Source: Planctomycetia bacterium
Lineage (GTDB): Bacteria > Planctomycetota > Phycisphaerae > UBA1845 > UTPLA1
Reading direction: 5' to 3'
DNA length: 64,000 bases
Assembly: GCA_015075745.1 (NCBI GenBank)
Contig: JABTTW010000002.1
Span: 248,001 to 312,000, forward strand
Below the pieces are notes generated by a model. The model worked only from the letters and a program-made list of their open reading frames with translations, had not been told where the DNA came from and searched no databases. Position 1 is the stretch's first letter; every line of letters begins with the position of its first letter. This document shows, one piece after another, positions 18,201-25,693 of this stretch. The translations under genes and the position numbers were made by a program.

Positions 18201-19093
18201 ACATGGACGGCGACGGCGCGGGCGACGCATGCGATGGGTGCGAATTCGATCCCAACAAGACCGATCCCGGCGTCTGCGGCTGCGGCTTCCCGGATGCCGA
18301 TCCCGACAACGATCTCGTCGCGGTCTGCATCGACAACTGTCCGGACGTGGCCAATGCCAATCAACTCGATTCCGACGGCGACGGCCTCGGAGACGCATGC
18401 GACGGCTGCCCGACCGATCCGACCCGTACCGTGCCGGGCCTCTGCGGCTGCAACCTTGCGGATGATCCGACCGATCTCGATGCCGACGGCGTCGCCGACT
18501 GCGCCGACAACTGCCCCGGCGTGCCCAATCCCGATCAGGCCCCGGGCCTTCTTCCGGGCGTCGGCGCGGCCTGCGACGATGAACTCGATTGCAACAACAA
18601 CAACATCCTCGACACCGACGACCTCGCATCCGGCTTCAGCAAGGACTGCAACAACAACGGCGTCAACGACGAGTGCGAGCCGGAGGTCCTCGGTCCGAAT
18701 GCGCTTCCCGTCATTCAAATCGCCCCCGGCGAGATTGCTCCGCTCAGCGGCCTCGATGTCTTCCACGGCGGCGTCCCCCCGTTCACCTACGACTGGACCC
18801 TCCGCGGTCAGCCCGGCGGCGAACGATCGCTCTCCGCCAATCCCAGCTTCGGCCCCGTCCCCGAAGGCACCTACGTCGCCCGCGTCGTCGCGACCGATGC
18901 CCTCGGCTGCTCCGCGATGGCCTTCCTGACGATCCAGGTCGGCGACGGTAATCCCGATGGATCGCCGCAAGCCGTGATAGGCCAGCAGTGCGGGCAGGCC
19001 ATGTGCGCGGCATCGAGCGGCGCCTCTCTGCTCGGCTTGTTCTTTGGGTGCTGCTGCCTCAAGCATGTCGTGCGACGCCGGCGTTTCCCGTAA
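15212..19093 (+). CDS. Thermolysin-like (M4) metalloprotease with TSP3-type repeats and C-terminal anchor
   Basis: A 1293-residue secreted zinc protease. It has a signal peptide (to about AAAQAQ), an FTP/PepSY propeptide (to about residue 230), and an M4 catalytic domain with HELTH (about 334-338), third zinc ligand Glu in INEAMSD (about 358) and the active-site His of GGVHFGSGVVNHAF. Next are a MAM/jellyroll-like region, DCNNNALPDEF, and a long run of thrombospondin type-3-like calcium repeats (DSDGDGLGDACDGCPTD and relatives, about 970-1120). It ends with a PKD-like domain (YDWTLRG, GTYVARVVATDA), Cys residues, a hydrophobic helix and RRRRFP. Start 15212 is chosen for its GGGAG site and signal peptide; longer TTG/ATG starts exist at 15140 and 15149. 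Confidence 0.9.
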   Translation: MFLESREPRNRTRSLTGCAGLVFCLSLGWSFAAAQAQDNLTIVRDSVSGRITAVTAAGGGPIPFITAPAIVGSGAEQFLSERGGLFGIVDPDNQLMIQKSEVDTLGQTHRTYQQIHEGLPVFSGIFKLHQDANGRVLAANGDFYEISPKLNTNPTVLLDQATALCAALSRSKAPILTHSELVIVDPAWYGDPRRGVRLAYHLILSDPVEPIRDAFFVDAHTGDLLDKWTLVENVRNRQIYDGNQTASLPGTLSRSEGQGPVVQSDVNRAYDYYGDTYDYYFRAFGRDSIDGLGLPMVATVQFLSSNVCPNAFWDGSLLQMVFCPGTVTDDIVGHELTHGVTEFTANLIYQNQSGQINEAMSDIFGELVDLFNGDAAFAGTPGGTPWPTHPTGPGADTPNNLRTACSNNPSNSNGVRWLLGEDAIAFNGSIRDMWNPTCRGDPDRANSSLQHCEPFDNGGVHFGSGVVNHAFAIMTDGKSFNGQNVTGIGPIKSGAVMYRALTRYLTIASDFEDLYWAANQAATDLIGTSPNDPRTGSPGSMFTAGDAAEVNKALLAVEMNTPGRCGQSRNVLTSTPPPSCSQFSADIFNEGFEGGLGTWTVSLTGVPATPYNWIATTQPLPFARPGKAAFCDNINSSCQATNTAIHSLISPVINIPAGMTYPVLAFTHYVSTEPDFDGGVVQARVNGGTWLPINAAAFFYNGYNNRLLAASQGNSNPLAGRSAFSGTGGGWGTTLVALDGILQNATTLQIRFDFGKDICVGLDGWYVDDVRLFDCTSARDCNNNALPDEFETESGGFRDTFFNLPTSHYDGPPSDGHNQGGGVLVSAQRFTLQIAKSIKIIKIWGFYDATPPATDNFRVIFHNDSSSASVGSTINSQTNVPSTRMTTGFQSGFGGPEYEFTLTLATPVDLAAGAYWVEIFNNTSNSPATFSWMVSNIAMGFDYAALSTTAPGATWSLGFWNLALELQGDFLGVDADADNVPDDCDNCLGITNFDQIDMDGDGAGDACDGCEFDPNKTDPGVCGCGFPDADPDNDLVAVCIDNCPDVANANQLDSDGDGLGDACDGCPTDPTRTVPGLCGCNLADDPTDLDADGVADCADNCPGVPNPDQAPGLLPGVGAACDDELDCNNNNILDTDDLASGFSKDCNNNGVNDECEPEVLGPNALPVIQIAPGEIAPLSGLDVFHGGVPPFTYDWTLRGQPGGERSLSANPSFGPVPEGTYVARVVATDALGCSAMAFLTIQVGDGNPDGSPQAVIGQQCGQAMCAASSGASLLGLFFGCCCLKHVVRRRRFP

Positions 19094-19225
19094 TGCCTCT
19101 CCATCGACTCGGCGCGCCGCAGCCGTTGAGCGGCCCCTCTGCGCGGCCGCCACTTGACCATCCCGGCCGAGCGGTAAGAATCGACGGCTCGGCGATCAAA
19201 ATCGCCCAGGGAGAGCCGCTCCACA

Positions 19226-19618
19226 GTGAAGCCGTCCTTGCAGTTGGGAAATCAGGCGGAAGTCACTTTTCGCGTGACCGAAGAAATGTGCCCCGCCTTC
19301 GACGGCGTCGTGGTTCACCATGTCTGCTCAACCTGGACCATCGTTCAATTCATGGAAGTCGCCGGCCGAAAGATCCTCGCGCCCCATCTGGAGGCTGACG
19401 AGGAAGGCGTCGGCAGCCACGTCTCCTGCGACCACAAGGGACCGGCACCGGTCGGGAGCCTCGTTCGGGTCGTCGCCACCGCCGTCGGCCTGACCGATCG
19501 GGAATTAATCTGCGAAACCGTCGCCACATGCGGCCAAAAGCTGGTCGCGGTCGGCAAAACGGCTCAGCGGGTCTTTCCCAAGGTCGTCTTAAGGCGTATC
19601 CTCTCGTCTGGGCAATAA
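19226..19618 (+). CDS. Hotdog-fold acyl-CoA thioesterase, FlK-like
   Basis: A 130-residue single-domain protein resembling fluoroacetyl-CoA thioesterase (FlK) relatives: STWTIVQFMEVAGR in the hotdog helix, the GVGSHVSCDHKGPAPVGS strand with the His where FlK-like enzymes carry a catalytic His, then a long strand ending GKTAQRVF. It would hydrolyse a short acyl-CoA in the cytoplasm. It begins a run of acyl-CoA genes (EthD protein, three crotonases, dehydrogenase), which supports an acyl-CoA role; the substrate is unknown. GTG 19226 is the start used, with GGGAGAG about 10 bases upstream. Confidence 0.75.
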   Translation: MKPSLQLGNQAEVTFRVTEEMCPAFDGVVVHHVCSTWTIVQFMEVAGRKILAPHLEADEEGVGSHVSCDHKGPAPVGSLVRVVATAVGLTDRELICETVATCGQKLVAVGKTAQRVFPKVVLRRILSSGQ

Positions 19619-19662
19619 AGTCATGTGTTCGTGGGTAACCACAAAACCCCAGGAGTCGCGGA

Positions 19663-19971
19663 ATGGTGAAGTTGGTGGCAGTCTATAAGAAGCCCGAGGA
19701 TCCGGCGGCGTTCGACAAACACTACTTTGAAAAGCACGTGCCGCTTGCCAAGAAAATGCCCGGACTTATCAAGTGCGAAATCGAGAAAGTGACCGGCTCG
19801 CCCGTACCGGACACCGAGACGCCCTACCTGGCGGCCCACCTCTATTTCGACAACAAGGCCGCGATGCACTCGGCAATGATGTCCGATGCGGGCAAGGCCG
19901 CCGCCAAGGACCTCGCCGGCTTCGCGGGTAAATACGTCCGCATGTTCTTCACCGAAGTCGTCGAAGCCTGA
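19663..19971 (+). CDS. EthD family protein
   Basis: A 102-residue ferredoxin-like (dimeric alpha/beta barrel) protein. The family signature is clear: VAVYKKPEDPAAFDKHYFEK, HVPLAKKMPG, and the C-terminal AGKAAAKDLAGFAGKYVRMFF. EthD was found in ether-degradation operons, where its exact job is unknown; homologues often accompany acyl-CoA or aromatic catabolism genes. AGGAG lies 8 bases before ATG 19663. Confidence 0.88.
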   Translation: MVKLVAVYKKPEDPAAFDKHYFEKHVPLAKKMPGLIKCEIEKVTGSPVPDTETPYLAAHLYFDNKAAMHSAMMSDAGKAAAKDLAGFAGKYVRMFFTEVVEA

Positions 19972-20081
19972 GCCTGTTCCTTTCCGGCAGGTCTTGATGG
20001 CCGCCGGCGCCGCGAAGCGTTACCATCTCGCGACGTACGAATTCGTAGTGGTGCGCAGTCGGGTGCAAAAGCGAGGGAACC

Positions 20082-20402
20082 ATGGAAGTCAAGGTGATCG
20101 TTCGCGGTGTTGAGTTTCCGTCGTCCGTTCGTGCGTATGCGCGGCGGCGCGTCGAGACCGGCCTCAGGCGGTACGCGGCCAGAATTCTCACGGCCACGGT
20201 TCGCCTGACCGACGAGACCGGTCCGCGGAAGGAAAAGGTTGACAAGATCTGCGCCATCGACCTGAAGCTCCGCACCAAGAACATTCGCGTCAAAGAGGTC
20301 AGCGCCGACTTCAGAACGTCGATCAGCCTCGCCCTCAATCGGATACGAGCCACGTTAGGCCGTAGTATCGGCAAATCGAAGCGGGGGATCGGGGCCGGAT
20401 AA
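20082..20402 (+). CDS. hpf: Ribosome hibernation-promoting factor, HPF/RaiA family (short form)
   Basis: A 106-residue protein with the HPF/YfiA fold: VKVIVRGVEFPSSVRAYARR at the start, VRLTDETGPRKEKVDKICAI in the middle, and a C-terminal helix (DFRTSISLALNRIRATLGR). It binds the small ribosomal subunit and silences ribosomes in stationary phase. No long-form dimerisation domain is present. GAGGGAACC precedes ATG 20082. It is followed 42 bases later by a STAS protein in the same direction. Confidence 0.85.
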   Translation: MEVKVIVRGVEFPSSVRAYARRRVETGLRRYAARILTATVRLTDETGPRKEKVDKICAIDLKLRTKNIRVKEVSADFRTSISLALNRIRATLGRSIGKSKRGIGAG

Positions 20403-20444
20403 GCCCGCGTCGTCCCTTCCGTCGGCCGCCGGAGGTGTTAACTG

Positions 20445-20960
20445 ATGGGCACGAGTCAACAGCTCCAGCTTTCCCGTAACGGCCACCAGATTGTGTTTCG
20501 CGCGGAAGGCCGATGCTCGGCCAAGCTCGCCGAGGCCATCTCCCATTTCATTCAACTGGCGCCGACCGGCGCCGACGATAATCTCTATTTCGATCTCGCC
20601 CGGTGCGACGCCCTCGAAAGCACCTTCGCCGGGCTCCTGGTCAACTTGGTCAAGCGCGCCAATAGTCGCGTCGGTCCGTCGATTCACCTTCTGACGCCTT
20701 CGGAACCCATCATGACGAGCCTGCGGCAGATGGGACTCGCCAAAATGCTCGACGTGAGCCAGGCCCTGCCGGTCGCCGCCGAGCAGTGGAAGGCCCTTCC
20801 CGTGGACGATGTCAATCCCGACGAGCTCGCCGACCTGATTATCGAGGCCCATGAGGCCCTGATCTCCGCGGACCCGCGCAACGAAACGGCCTACCGCAAA
20901 GTCGTCGCCTGCTTCAAGGCGGCCAAGGACGCGACAAGCCCGCCTGCCGATCACAACTAG
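20445..20960 (+). CDS. STAS-domain protein (anti-sigma factor antagonist-like)
   Basis: A 171-residue protein whose first about 110 residues have the STAS pattern: YFDLARCDALESTFAGLLVNL (Ser59/Thr60 at the usual phosphorylated position) and HLLTPSEPIMTSLRQMGLAK. The C-terminal about 60 residues (NPDELADLIIEAHEALISAD...) form a helical extension beyond the usual SpoIIAA length. It is likely cytoplasmic and part of a partner-switching system; no kinase or phosphatase partner is adjacent. GGAGGTG gives a strong ribosome site. Confidence 0.75.
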   Translation: MGTSQQLQLSRNGHQIVFRAEGRCSAKLAEAISHFIQLAPTGADDNLYFDLARCDALESTFAGLLVNLVKRANSRVGPSIHLLTPSEPIMTSLRQMGLAKMLDVSQALPVAAEQWKALPVDDVNPDELADLIIEAHEALISADPRNETAYRKVVACFKAAKDATSPPADHN

Positions 20961-21064
20961 CGGCGGCAACGACACGCCCCGCTTGTCAATGGACGCCCCT
21001 CGTGCAGGGTCCGTCTCATCCGATTAAACTTTCCGCCTGAAACTTACTCCGGGAGTTACAAGCT

Positions 21065-21901
21065 ATGGAATATCAAGGCAAGCCCGCCGATTCGTTCGGC
21101 TTCAAGTTCATCAAGTATCAGAAGGCAAATCTGAAGGCCACGGTGACCTTCAACCGTCCCGACGTGCTCAACGCCGTCAACGGTGACATGCTCGCCGAAC
21201 TCAACACCGCCTTTCAGGACGCCTCGTGGGATGACGATGTCCGCGTCCTCATCCTCACCGGCGAGGGCGATCGCGCCTTCTGCACCGGGGCCGACGTAAA
21301 GGAGCAGGCCGAAGACTTCGTCGGCAAGCCCAACAAGTATTGGAAGTGGATGGGCACCTTCTGCGAGGCCCACGAGCGGCTGCGCAACATCGGCAAACCG
21401 ACGATCGCCCGGCTCAACGGCATGGTGGTCGGCGGGGGCAACGAGTTCAACATGTCCTGCGACCTGGCCATCGCCGCCGATGACATCATCATCAAGCAGG
21501 TCGGCGCGGCGCGCGGCAGCGTGGCCGCGGCAGGCGCGACGCAGTTCCTCCCGCTCATCGTCGGCGACCGTCGGGCACGGGAGATTCTCTTCCTCTGCGA
21601 AGACATCCCGGCGAAGAAGGCGCTGGAGTGGGGCCTCGTCAATGAGGTCGTCCCGCGAGCCCAGCTCGACAAGGCCGTCGACGCCATGGCGACCAAGCTC
21701 ATCAACAAGCTGCCGATGTGCCTCCGCTACGCCAAGGAGCAGATCAACTACTGGCGGAACACGTCCTGGCACCAGACCATCGGCCACGCCAAGGAGTTCC
21801 TGGCGCTGAACAATCTCTCGCCGGAAGTGGCCGAAGGCATGAAGGCCTTCGTCGAAAAACGCCCGGTGAATTACGACGCCGTGCGGCGGCAGGTTGACTG
21901 A
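21065..21901 (+). CDS. Enoyl-CoA hydratase/isomerase family protein (MenB/BamA-like)
   Basis: A 278-residue crotonase-fold enzyme: NRPDVLNAVNGDML, oxyanion-hole region FCTGADVKEQ, and NGMVVGGGNEFNMSCDLAIAAD. The stretch GSVAAAGATQFLPLIVGDRRAREI and NYWRNTSWHQTIGHAKEFL looks more like the MenB or 6-oxocyclohexene-carbonyl-CoA hydrolase branches than like classical fatty-acid crotonase, and the classical QPE glutamate is replaced. The exact reaction is therefore uncertain. GGGAG precedes ATG 21065. It is the first of three crotonases in this block and is followed by a toxin-antitoxin pair. Confidence 0.85.
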   Translation: MEYQGKPADSFGFKFIKYQKANLKATVTFNRPDVLNAVNGDMLAELNTAFQDASWDDDVRVLILTGEGDRAFCTGADVKEQAEDFVGKPNKYWKWMGTFCEAHERLRNIGKPTIARLNGMVVGGGNEFNMSCDLAIAADDIIIKQVGAARGSVAAAGATQFLPLIVGDRRAREILFLCEDIPAKKALEWGLVNEVVPRAQLDKAVDAMATKLINKLPMCLRYAKEQINYWRNTSWHQTIGHAKEFLALNNLSPEVAEGMKAFVEKRPVNYDAVRRQVD

Positions 21902-21987
21902 ATTGGCCGCTGGAGATTCCATTGTTATGATATGAATAGGCAAGCCTTTGCGCAATCGGGCGGAGGTGATGCCGGTCTTTCGGAGCT

Positions 21988-22287
21988 ATGCGGCGCATGG
22001 GTATACAGGAAGTCCTCGGACGACATCGCGAACAAATTCTCAAGATTGCCGAGCAATTCGGCGCGACGAACGTGCGCGTATTCGGCTCGGTGGCGCGTGG
22101 AGAGGCCGATCGCGCCAGTGATATCGACCTGTTGGTTGATTTTCGACCGGGCCGATCGCTGATGGACCACGCCGGTTTGGTGGTTCAATTGGAGCAGCTC
22201 CTGGGCCGTCGTGTGGAAGTCGCATCGTCTCGTGGACTGCGAGAGCGAATCCGCACGCGCGTCCTTGGCGAGGCTGTCGCCCTATGA
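21988..22287 (+). CDS. MntA-like nucleotidyltransferase antitoxin
   Basis: A 99-residue minimal nucleotidyltransferase: VFGSVARGEADRASDIDLLV carries the GSxARGxxxxxSDxDLLV signature with the two metal-binding Asp residues (Asp45 and Asp47). In known HEPN/MNT pairs the MNT enzyme modifies and neutralises the HEPN toxin by transferring AMP groups to a Tyr. It overlaps the HEPN gene by four bases (ATGA), which supports a two-gene unit. A second ATG at 22000 is an alternative start. Confidence 0.88.
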   Translation: MRRMGIQEVLGRHREQILKIAEQFGATNVRVFGSVARGEADRASDIDLLVDFRPGRSLMDHAGLVVQLEQLLGRRVEVASSRGLRERIRTRVLGEAVAL

Positions 22288-22613
22288 GGGATGACCGGCT
22301 GATCGTGGAAGAAATGCTCGACGCGATCGAGCGCATTGAGAAGTACGCGGCACGCGGCCGCGGCGAATTTAGCGAAAACGAGCTCATCCAGACCTGGATC
22401 GTGCACCACTTGCAGATCATGGGGGAAGGCGCCCGAAAGCTGTCATCGGAGTTTCGTTCGAGATTTCCGGGTATCCCCTGGAAGCAGATCGTGGCAATGC
22501 GTCACATTCTGGTTCACGACTACTTCGGCGTCGACCTTGACCAGGTCTGGTCCGCCGTGGAGACCGATGTGCCAGTTCTGAAGGGGCAGCTCAGGGAAGC
22601 CCTTGAGAATTGA
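22284..22613 (+). CDS. HepT-like HEPN ribonuclease toxin (DUF86)
   Basis: A 109-residue helical protein with the HEPN active-site motif R-x4-H-D-Y seen as RHILVHDY (Arg73, His78, Tyr80), and the DUF86 stretch IVHHLQIMGEGARKLS. HepT toxins are RNases; the Tyr of the motif is the site modified by the partner nucleotidyltransferase. All catalytic residues are intact. It overlaps the upstream antitoxin gene, and both are inserted between crotonase genes. Confidence 0.9.
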   Translation: MRDDRLIVEEMLDAIERIEKYAARGRGEFSENELIQTWIVHHLQIMGEGARKLSSEFRSRFPGIPWKQIVAMRHILVHDYFGVDLDQVWSAVETDVPVLKGQLREALEN

Positions 22614-22656
22614 GCGACGCCCGCATTATTGAAACAGAAAAGTCAGGGAGCACTTA

Positions 22657-23430
22657 ATGTCCGAACAGATTCTCCTCACCAAACTCGACGGCTTCGTCGG
22701 CCTCGCCCAGCTCAACCGCCCCGAGGTCCTCAACGCCCTCAACATCCCGCTCATGGACCAGCTCATCACGCAGATCGAGGCGTGGGACGCCGATCCCGCC
22801 GTGCGCTGCATCGTCCTCACCGGCAACGAAAAAGCCTTCGCCGCCGGGGCCGACATCAAGGAGATGGCCGAGGCCAGCGTCGTCGATATGTACGAGCGCA
22901 ACAACCTCGCCCGCTGGGAGCGCATCAAGCGCTGCCGCAAGCCGATCATCGCCGCGGTCAGCGGATTCTGTCTCGGCGGCGGCTGCGAACTGGCCATGCA
23001 CTGCGACATCATCCTCGCCGGCGAAAACGCCAAGTTCGGCCAGCCGGAGATCAACATCGGCGTCATGCCCGGCGCAGGCGGCACGCAGCGCCTCTCCAAG
23101 ACCGTCGGCAAGTACCGCGCGATGGAGCTCATCCTCACCGGCCGTTTCTTCAACGCACAGGAAGCCTTCCAGATGGGCCTGGTCAACCGCGTCGTCCCGC
23201 CGGAAAAATGCCTCGACGAAGCCATGGCCATGGCGAAGGAAATCGCCGATCGCTCCCCCGTCGCCGTCCGCGTCGCCAAGGAGGCCGTCCTCCGCGCCTT
23301 CGAGACCGGCCTCACCGACGGCCTCGACTACGAGCGCAAGATGTTCTACATGCTCTTCGCCACCGAGGACCAGAAGGAAGGCATGAAGGCCTTCGTGGAG
23401 AAGCGAAAGGCCGTTTACAAAGGCAAGTGA
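22657..23430 (+). CDS. Enoyl-CoA hydratase (crotonase type)
   Basis: A 257-residue crotonase with both catalytic glutamates in the usual context: FGQPEINIGVMPGAGGTQRL and, 20 residues later, AMELILTG. The CoA-binding/oxyanion motif AFAAGADIKEM and the helix SGFCLGGGCELAMHCD are intact. It should hydrate trans-2-enoyl-CoA to 3-hydroxyacyl-CoA in beta-oxidation or in phenylacetate-type degradation. Length is typical. GGGAG precedes ATG 22657. It lies upstream of a PaaG-like isomerase and a 3-hydroxyacyl-CoA dehydrogenase in the same direction. Confidence 0.92.
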   Translation: MSEQILLTKLDGFVGLAQLNRPEVLNALNIPLMDQLITQIEAWDADPAVRCIVLTGNEKAFAAGADIKEMAEASVVDMYERNNLARWERIKRCRKPIIAAVSGFCLGGGCELAMHCDIILAGENAKFGQPEINIGVMPGAGGTQRLSKTVGKYRAMELILTGRFFNAQEAFQMGLVNRVVPPEKCLDEAMAMAKEIADRSPVAVRVAKEAVLRAFETGLTDGLDYERKMFYMLFATEDQKEGMKAFVEKRKAVYKGK

Positions 23431-23584
23431 CACGGCCTCGGCACTCTCGCCGGGCCCGGCCGTGCCCGACCGATCGCCCGACCGATGGCGGTCCCTGGGG
23501 CCCCGGCCCCGCGGACCTTCCGGGGGCAAATGGCCGGGTTTTCGGATACACTCTTTACCACCCGGTATCGCTAAGGACAGGATC

Positions 23585-24370
23585 ATGGCATACGAAACTC
23601 TGCTCGTAGACCTCAAAGAAAACGTCCGGACCATCCGCCTCAATCGGCCCGACGACCTCAACTCCGTCGACGACCGCGTCACCAGCGAGCTTCAGGCCGA
23701 GTTGCGGGCCATCGCCAAGGACAAGACCACGCGATGCCTCGTCCTGACCGGCCAGGGCCGGGCCTTTTGCGCCGGCCAGGACCTCAAGTCCGCCGCCTCG
23801 CGCGGGGGAGAGTTCGACTTTACGGAGGCCCTGCGTCGCCGGTATAACCCCATCGTTTCAGGCCTGCGATCGCTGGAGATTCCCGTCATTGCAGCCATTA
23901 ATGGAGTGGCCGCCGGCGCCGGCTGGAGCCTGGCGCTGGCCTGCGATCTGCGTATCGCCTCAAGCCAGGCCAAGTTTGTCGGAGCATTCAGTAAGATCGG
24001 CCTCGTCCCCGACAGCGGCATGACATGGTCCCTGCCCCGAATGGTCGGCACGGCGAAGGCCCTGGAGATCGCCTGGTTCGGCGAGCCCGTCACGGCCGAC
24101 GTCGCCCTGCAAATGGGACTTGTGAATAAGGTCGTCCCGCCGGAGCAGCTTGAGGAAGTCACCCGGCAATGGGCCGTCCAGCTTGCCAAGGGTCCGACAA
24201 AGGGACTGGGGCTTATCAAGCGGGCCATGTACACTGGCCTGAATAGAGATTTAGACGGTCAATTGGAATACGAGGCGCTGGTTCAGGGAATTGCAGGAAA
24301 AACGAAGGACTACGGCGAAGGCGTGAAGGCCTTCATCGAGAAGCGCCCCGCGGAGTTTACAGGTGAGTAG
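23585..24370 (+). CDS. PaaG-like enoyl-CoA hydratase/isomerase
   Basis: A 261-residue crotonase-fold enzyme. FSKIGLVPDSGMTWSLPR carries the Asp in VPDSG that is catalytic in PaaG (1,2-epoxyphenylacetyl-CoA isomerase) and related delta-isomerases, instead of the two Glu of hydratases; RAFCAGQDLKSAA forms the oxyanion region. It may isomerise a ring-epoxide or a double bond in an acyl-CoA. The start ATG 23585 follows AAGGACAGG. Its end overlaps the start of the dehydrogenase gene by 8 bases, so the two are translationally coupled. Confidence 0.85.
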   Translation: MAYETLLVDLKENVRTIRLNRPDDLNSVDDRVTSELQAELRAIAKDKTTRCLVLTGQGRAFCAGQDLKSAASRGGEFDFTEALRRRYNPIVSGLRSLEIPVIAAINGVAAGAGWSLALACDLRIASSQAKFVGAFSKIGLVPDSGMTWSLPRMVGTAKALEIAWFGEPVTADVALQMGLVNKVVPPEQLEEVTRQWAVQLAKGPTKGLGLIKRAMYTGLNRDLDGQLEYEALVQGIAGKTKDYGEGVKAFIEKRPAEFTGE

Positions 24371-25631
24371 CGAACGACTTATTGGCGTGATTGGTTCAGG
24401 CACGATGGGTGCAGGCATCGCTCAGGCGGCGGCCGCATCGGGCTTCCTCGTCAAGACGATGGACACGAAGTCCGACCTCGTCGAAAAAGCCTACGCGGAC
24501 ATCGCCAACCGGCTCGATGAACGCGTTGCCAAAGGCAAGATGCCCCGTCACGACCGTGACGACACGATGGCTCGCCTCGGCGTGGCCTCTTCCTATGCCG
24601 ACTTCGCCGACGCCGAGTGCGTCATCGAAGCGGTCACCGAAGACCTCGCCCTCAAGCGCTCCATCTTCGGCGAACTGGACAAGGTCGTCTCCGGCCGGAC
24701 CCTGCTGGCGTCGAACACGTCCAGCCTCTCAATCGGGAAGATCGGCGAGGGCCTCAAGCACACCGACCGCTTCCTCGGCATGCACTTTTTCAACCCGGCC
24801 CCGGTCATGAAGCTCGTCGAGCTCGTTCAGGGACCGCAGACCGGCGATCAGGCCATCGTCGACGCCCGCGCGGTCTGCGCGAAGCTCGACAAGACGCCGG
24901 TCAAGGTCAAGGACTCCCCCGGCTTCATCGGCAACCGGGTCAATCGTCCGTTCTACCTCGAGTCGCTGCGGCTCCTGGAGGCCGGCGAAGGCGACATCGC
25001 CACCATCGATCAGGCCCTGCGCACGGCCGGCGGTTTCAAGCTCGGTCCTTTTGAGCTGATGGACCTCATCGGCATCGATGTGAACCTCAAGGTCTCGCAG
25101 ACCGTGTGGGCGGACTTCGGCAAGCCCTCCCGCTTCACCCCGAGCGCCATTCAGCAGAAGCTCGTCGAGGCGGGCCATCTCGGTCGAAAGACCAACCGCG
25201 GCTTCTACGACTATTCCACCGGCGAGTCCGTTCCCGCTTACGAGACCAAGCCGACCAACGTTGCCAACTGGCGGCCCAGCCGGGCCCTCGAGGTGTTCGC
25301 CGGCGCTTTGGAGAAGCCCGCCGACCGGGCCATGTGGCTCTACAGCCGCGTCCTGCTGGCCGTGATGAACGAAGGCGCCCTCGCCGCCGAGACCATCGCC
25401 CTGCCGCGCGACGTGAACATCGCCATGGAGCTGGGTTTCAACTATCCCCTCGGACCGCTCAGCATTGCCGACCAGGTCGGCCTCGACGTGGTGCTCGATC
25501 TGATGAACGAGTTTCACGCCCAGTCCAGCAAGGCCGAGTGGTACCAGCCCGCCCCGCTGCTTCAGAAGCTCGTGGGACAGGGACATCTCGGCGAAAAGAC
25601 GGCCAAGGGTTTCCTGCACCACTGGCTGTGA
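24363..25631 (+). CDS. 3-hydroxyacyl-CoA dehydrogenase (PaaH/FadB-like)
   Basis: A 422-residue NAD-dependent dehydrogenase. The Rossmann motif GVIGSGTMGAGIAQAAAASG is at residues 8-27, followed by EAVTEDLALKRSIF and LASNTSSLSI, and HFFNPAPVMKLVELV with the catalytic His. Two 3HCDH C-terminal domains follow (GPFELMDLIGIDVN and GPLSIADQVGLDVV), with GRKTNRGFYDYS closing the first. It oxidises 3-hydroxyacyl-CoA to 3-ketoacyl-CoA. GTG 24363 overlaps the preceding isomerase gene. No thiolase or acyl-CoA dehydrogenase is in the window, so the pathway is incomplete here. Confidence 0.92.
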   Translation: MSSERLIGVIGSGTMGAGIAQAAAASGFLVKTMDTKSDLVEKAYADIANRLDERVAKGKMPRHDRDDTMARLGVASSYADFADAECVIEAVTEDLALKRSIFGELDKVVSGRTLLASNTSSLSIGKIGEGLKHTDRFLGMHFFNPAPVMKLVELVQGPQTGDQAIVDARAVCAKLDKTPVKVKDSPGFIGNRVNRPFYLESLRLLEAGEGDIATIDQALRTAGGFKLGPFELMDLIGIDVNLKVSQTVWADFGKPSRFTPSAIQQKLVEAGHLGRKTNRGFYDYSTGESVPAYETKPTNVANWRPSRALEVFAGALEKPADRAMWLYSRVLLAVMNEGALAAETIALPRDVNIAMELGFNYPLGPLSIADQVGLDVVLDLMNEFHAQSSKAEWYQPAPLLQKLVGQGHLGEKTAKGFLHHWL

Positions 25632-25693
25632 CCAATCGCATCGAGAATCGACACGCTATTGTGAAGTGAATGGACTTTGTCGTTGCCGCCGGA

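Noticed and set aside
17687..19153. 488-codon minus-strand open frame
   Set aside because: Antisense of the TSP3 and PKD-like part of the M4 protease; its composition mirrors the Asp/Gly repeats.
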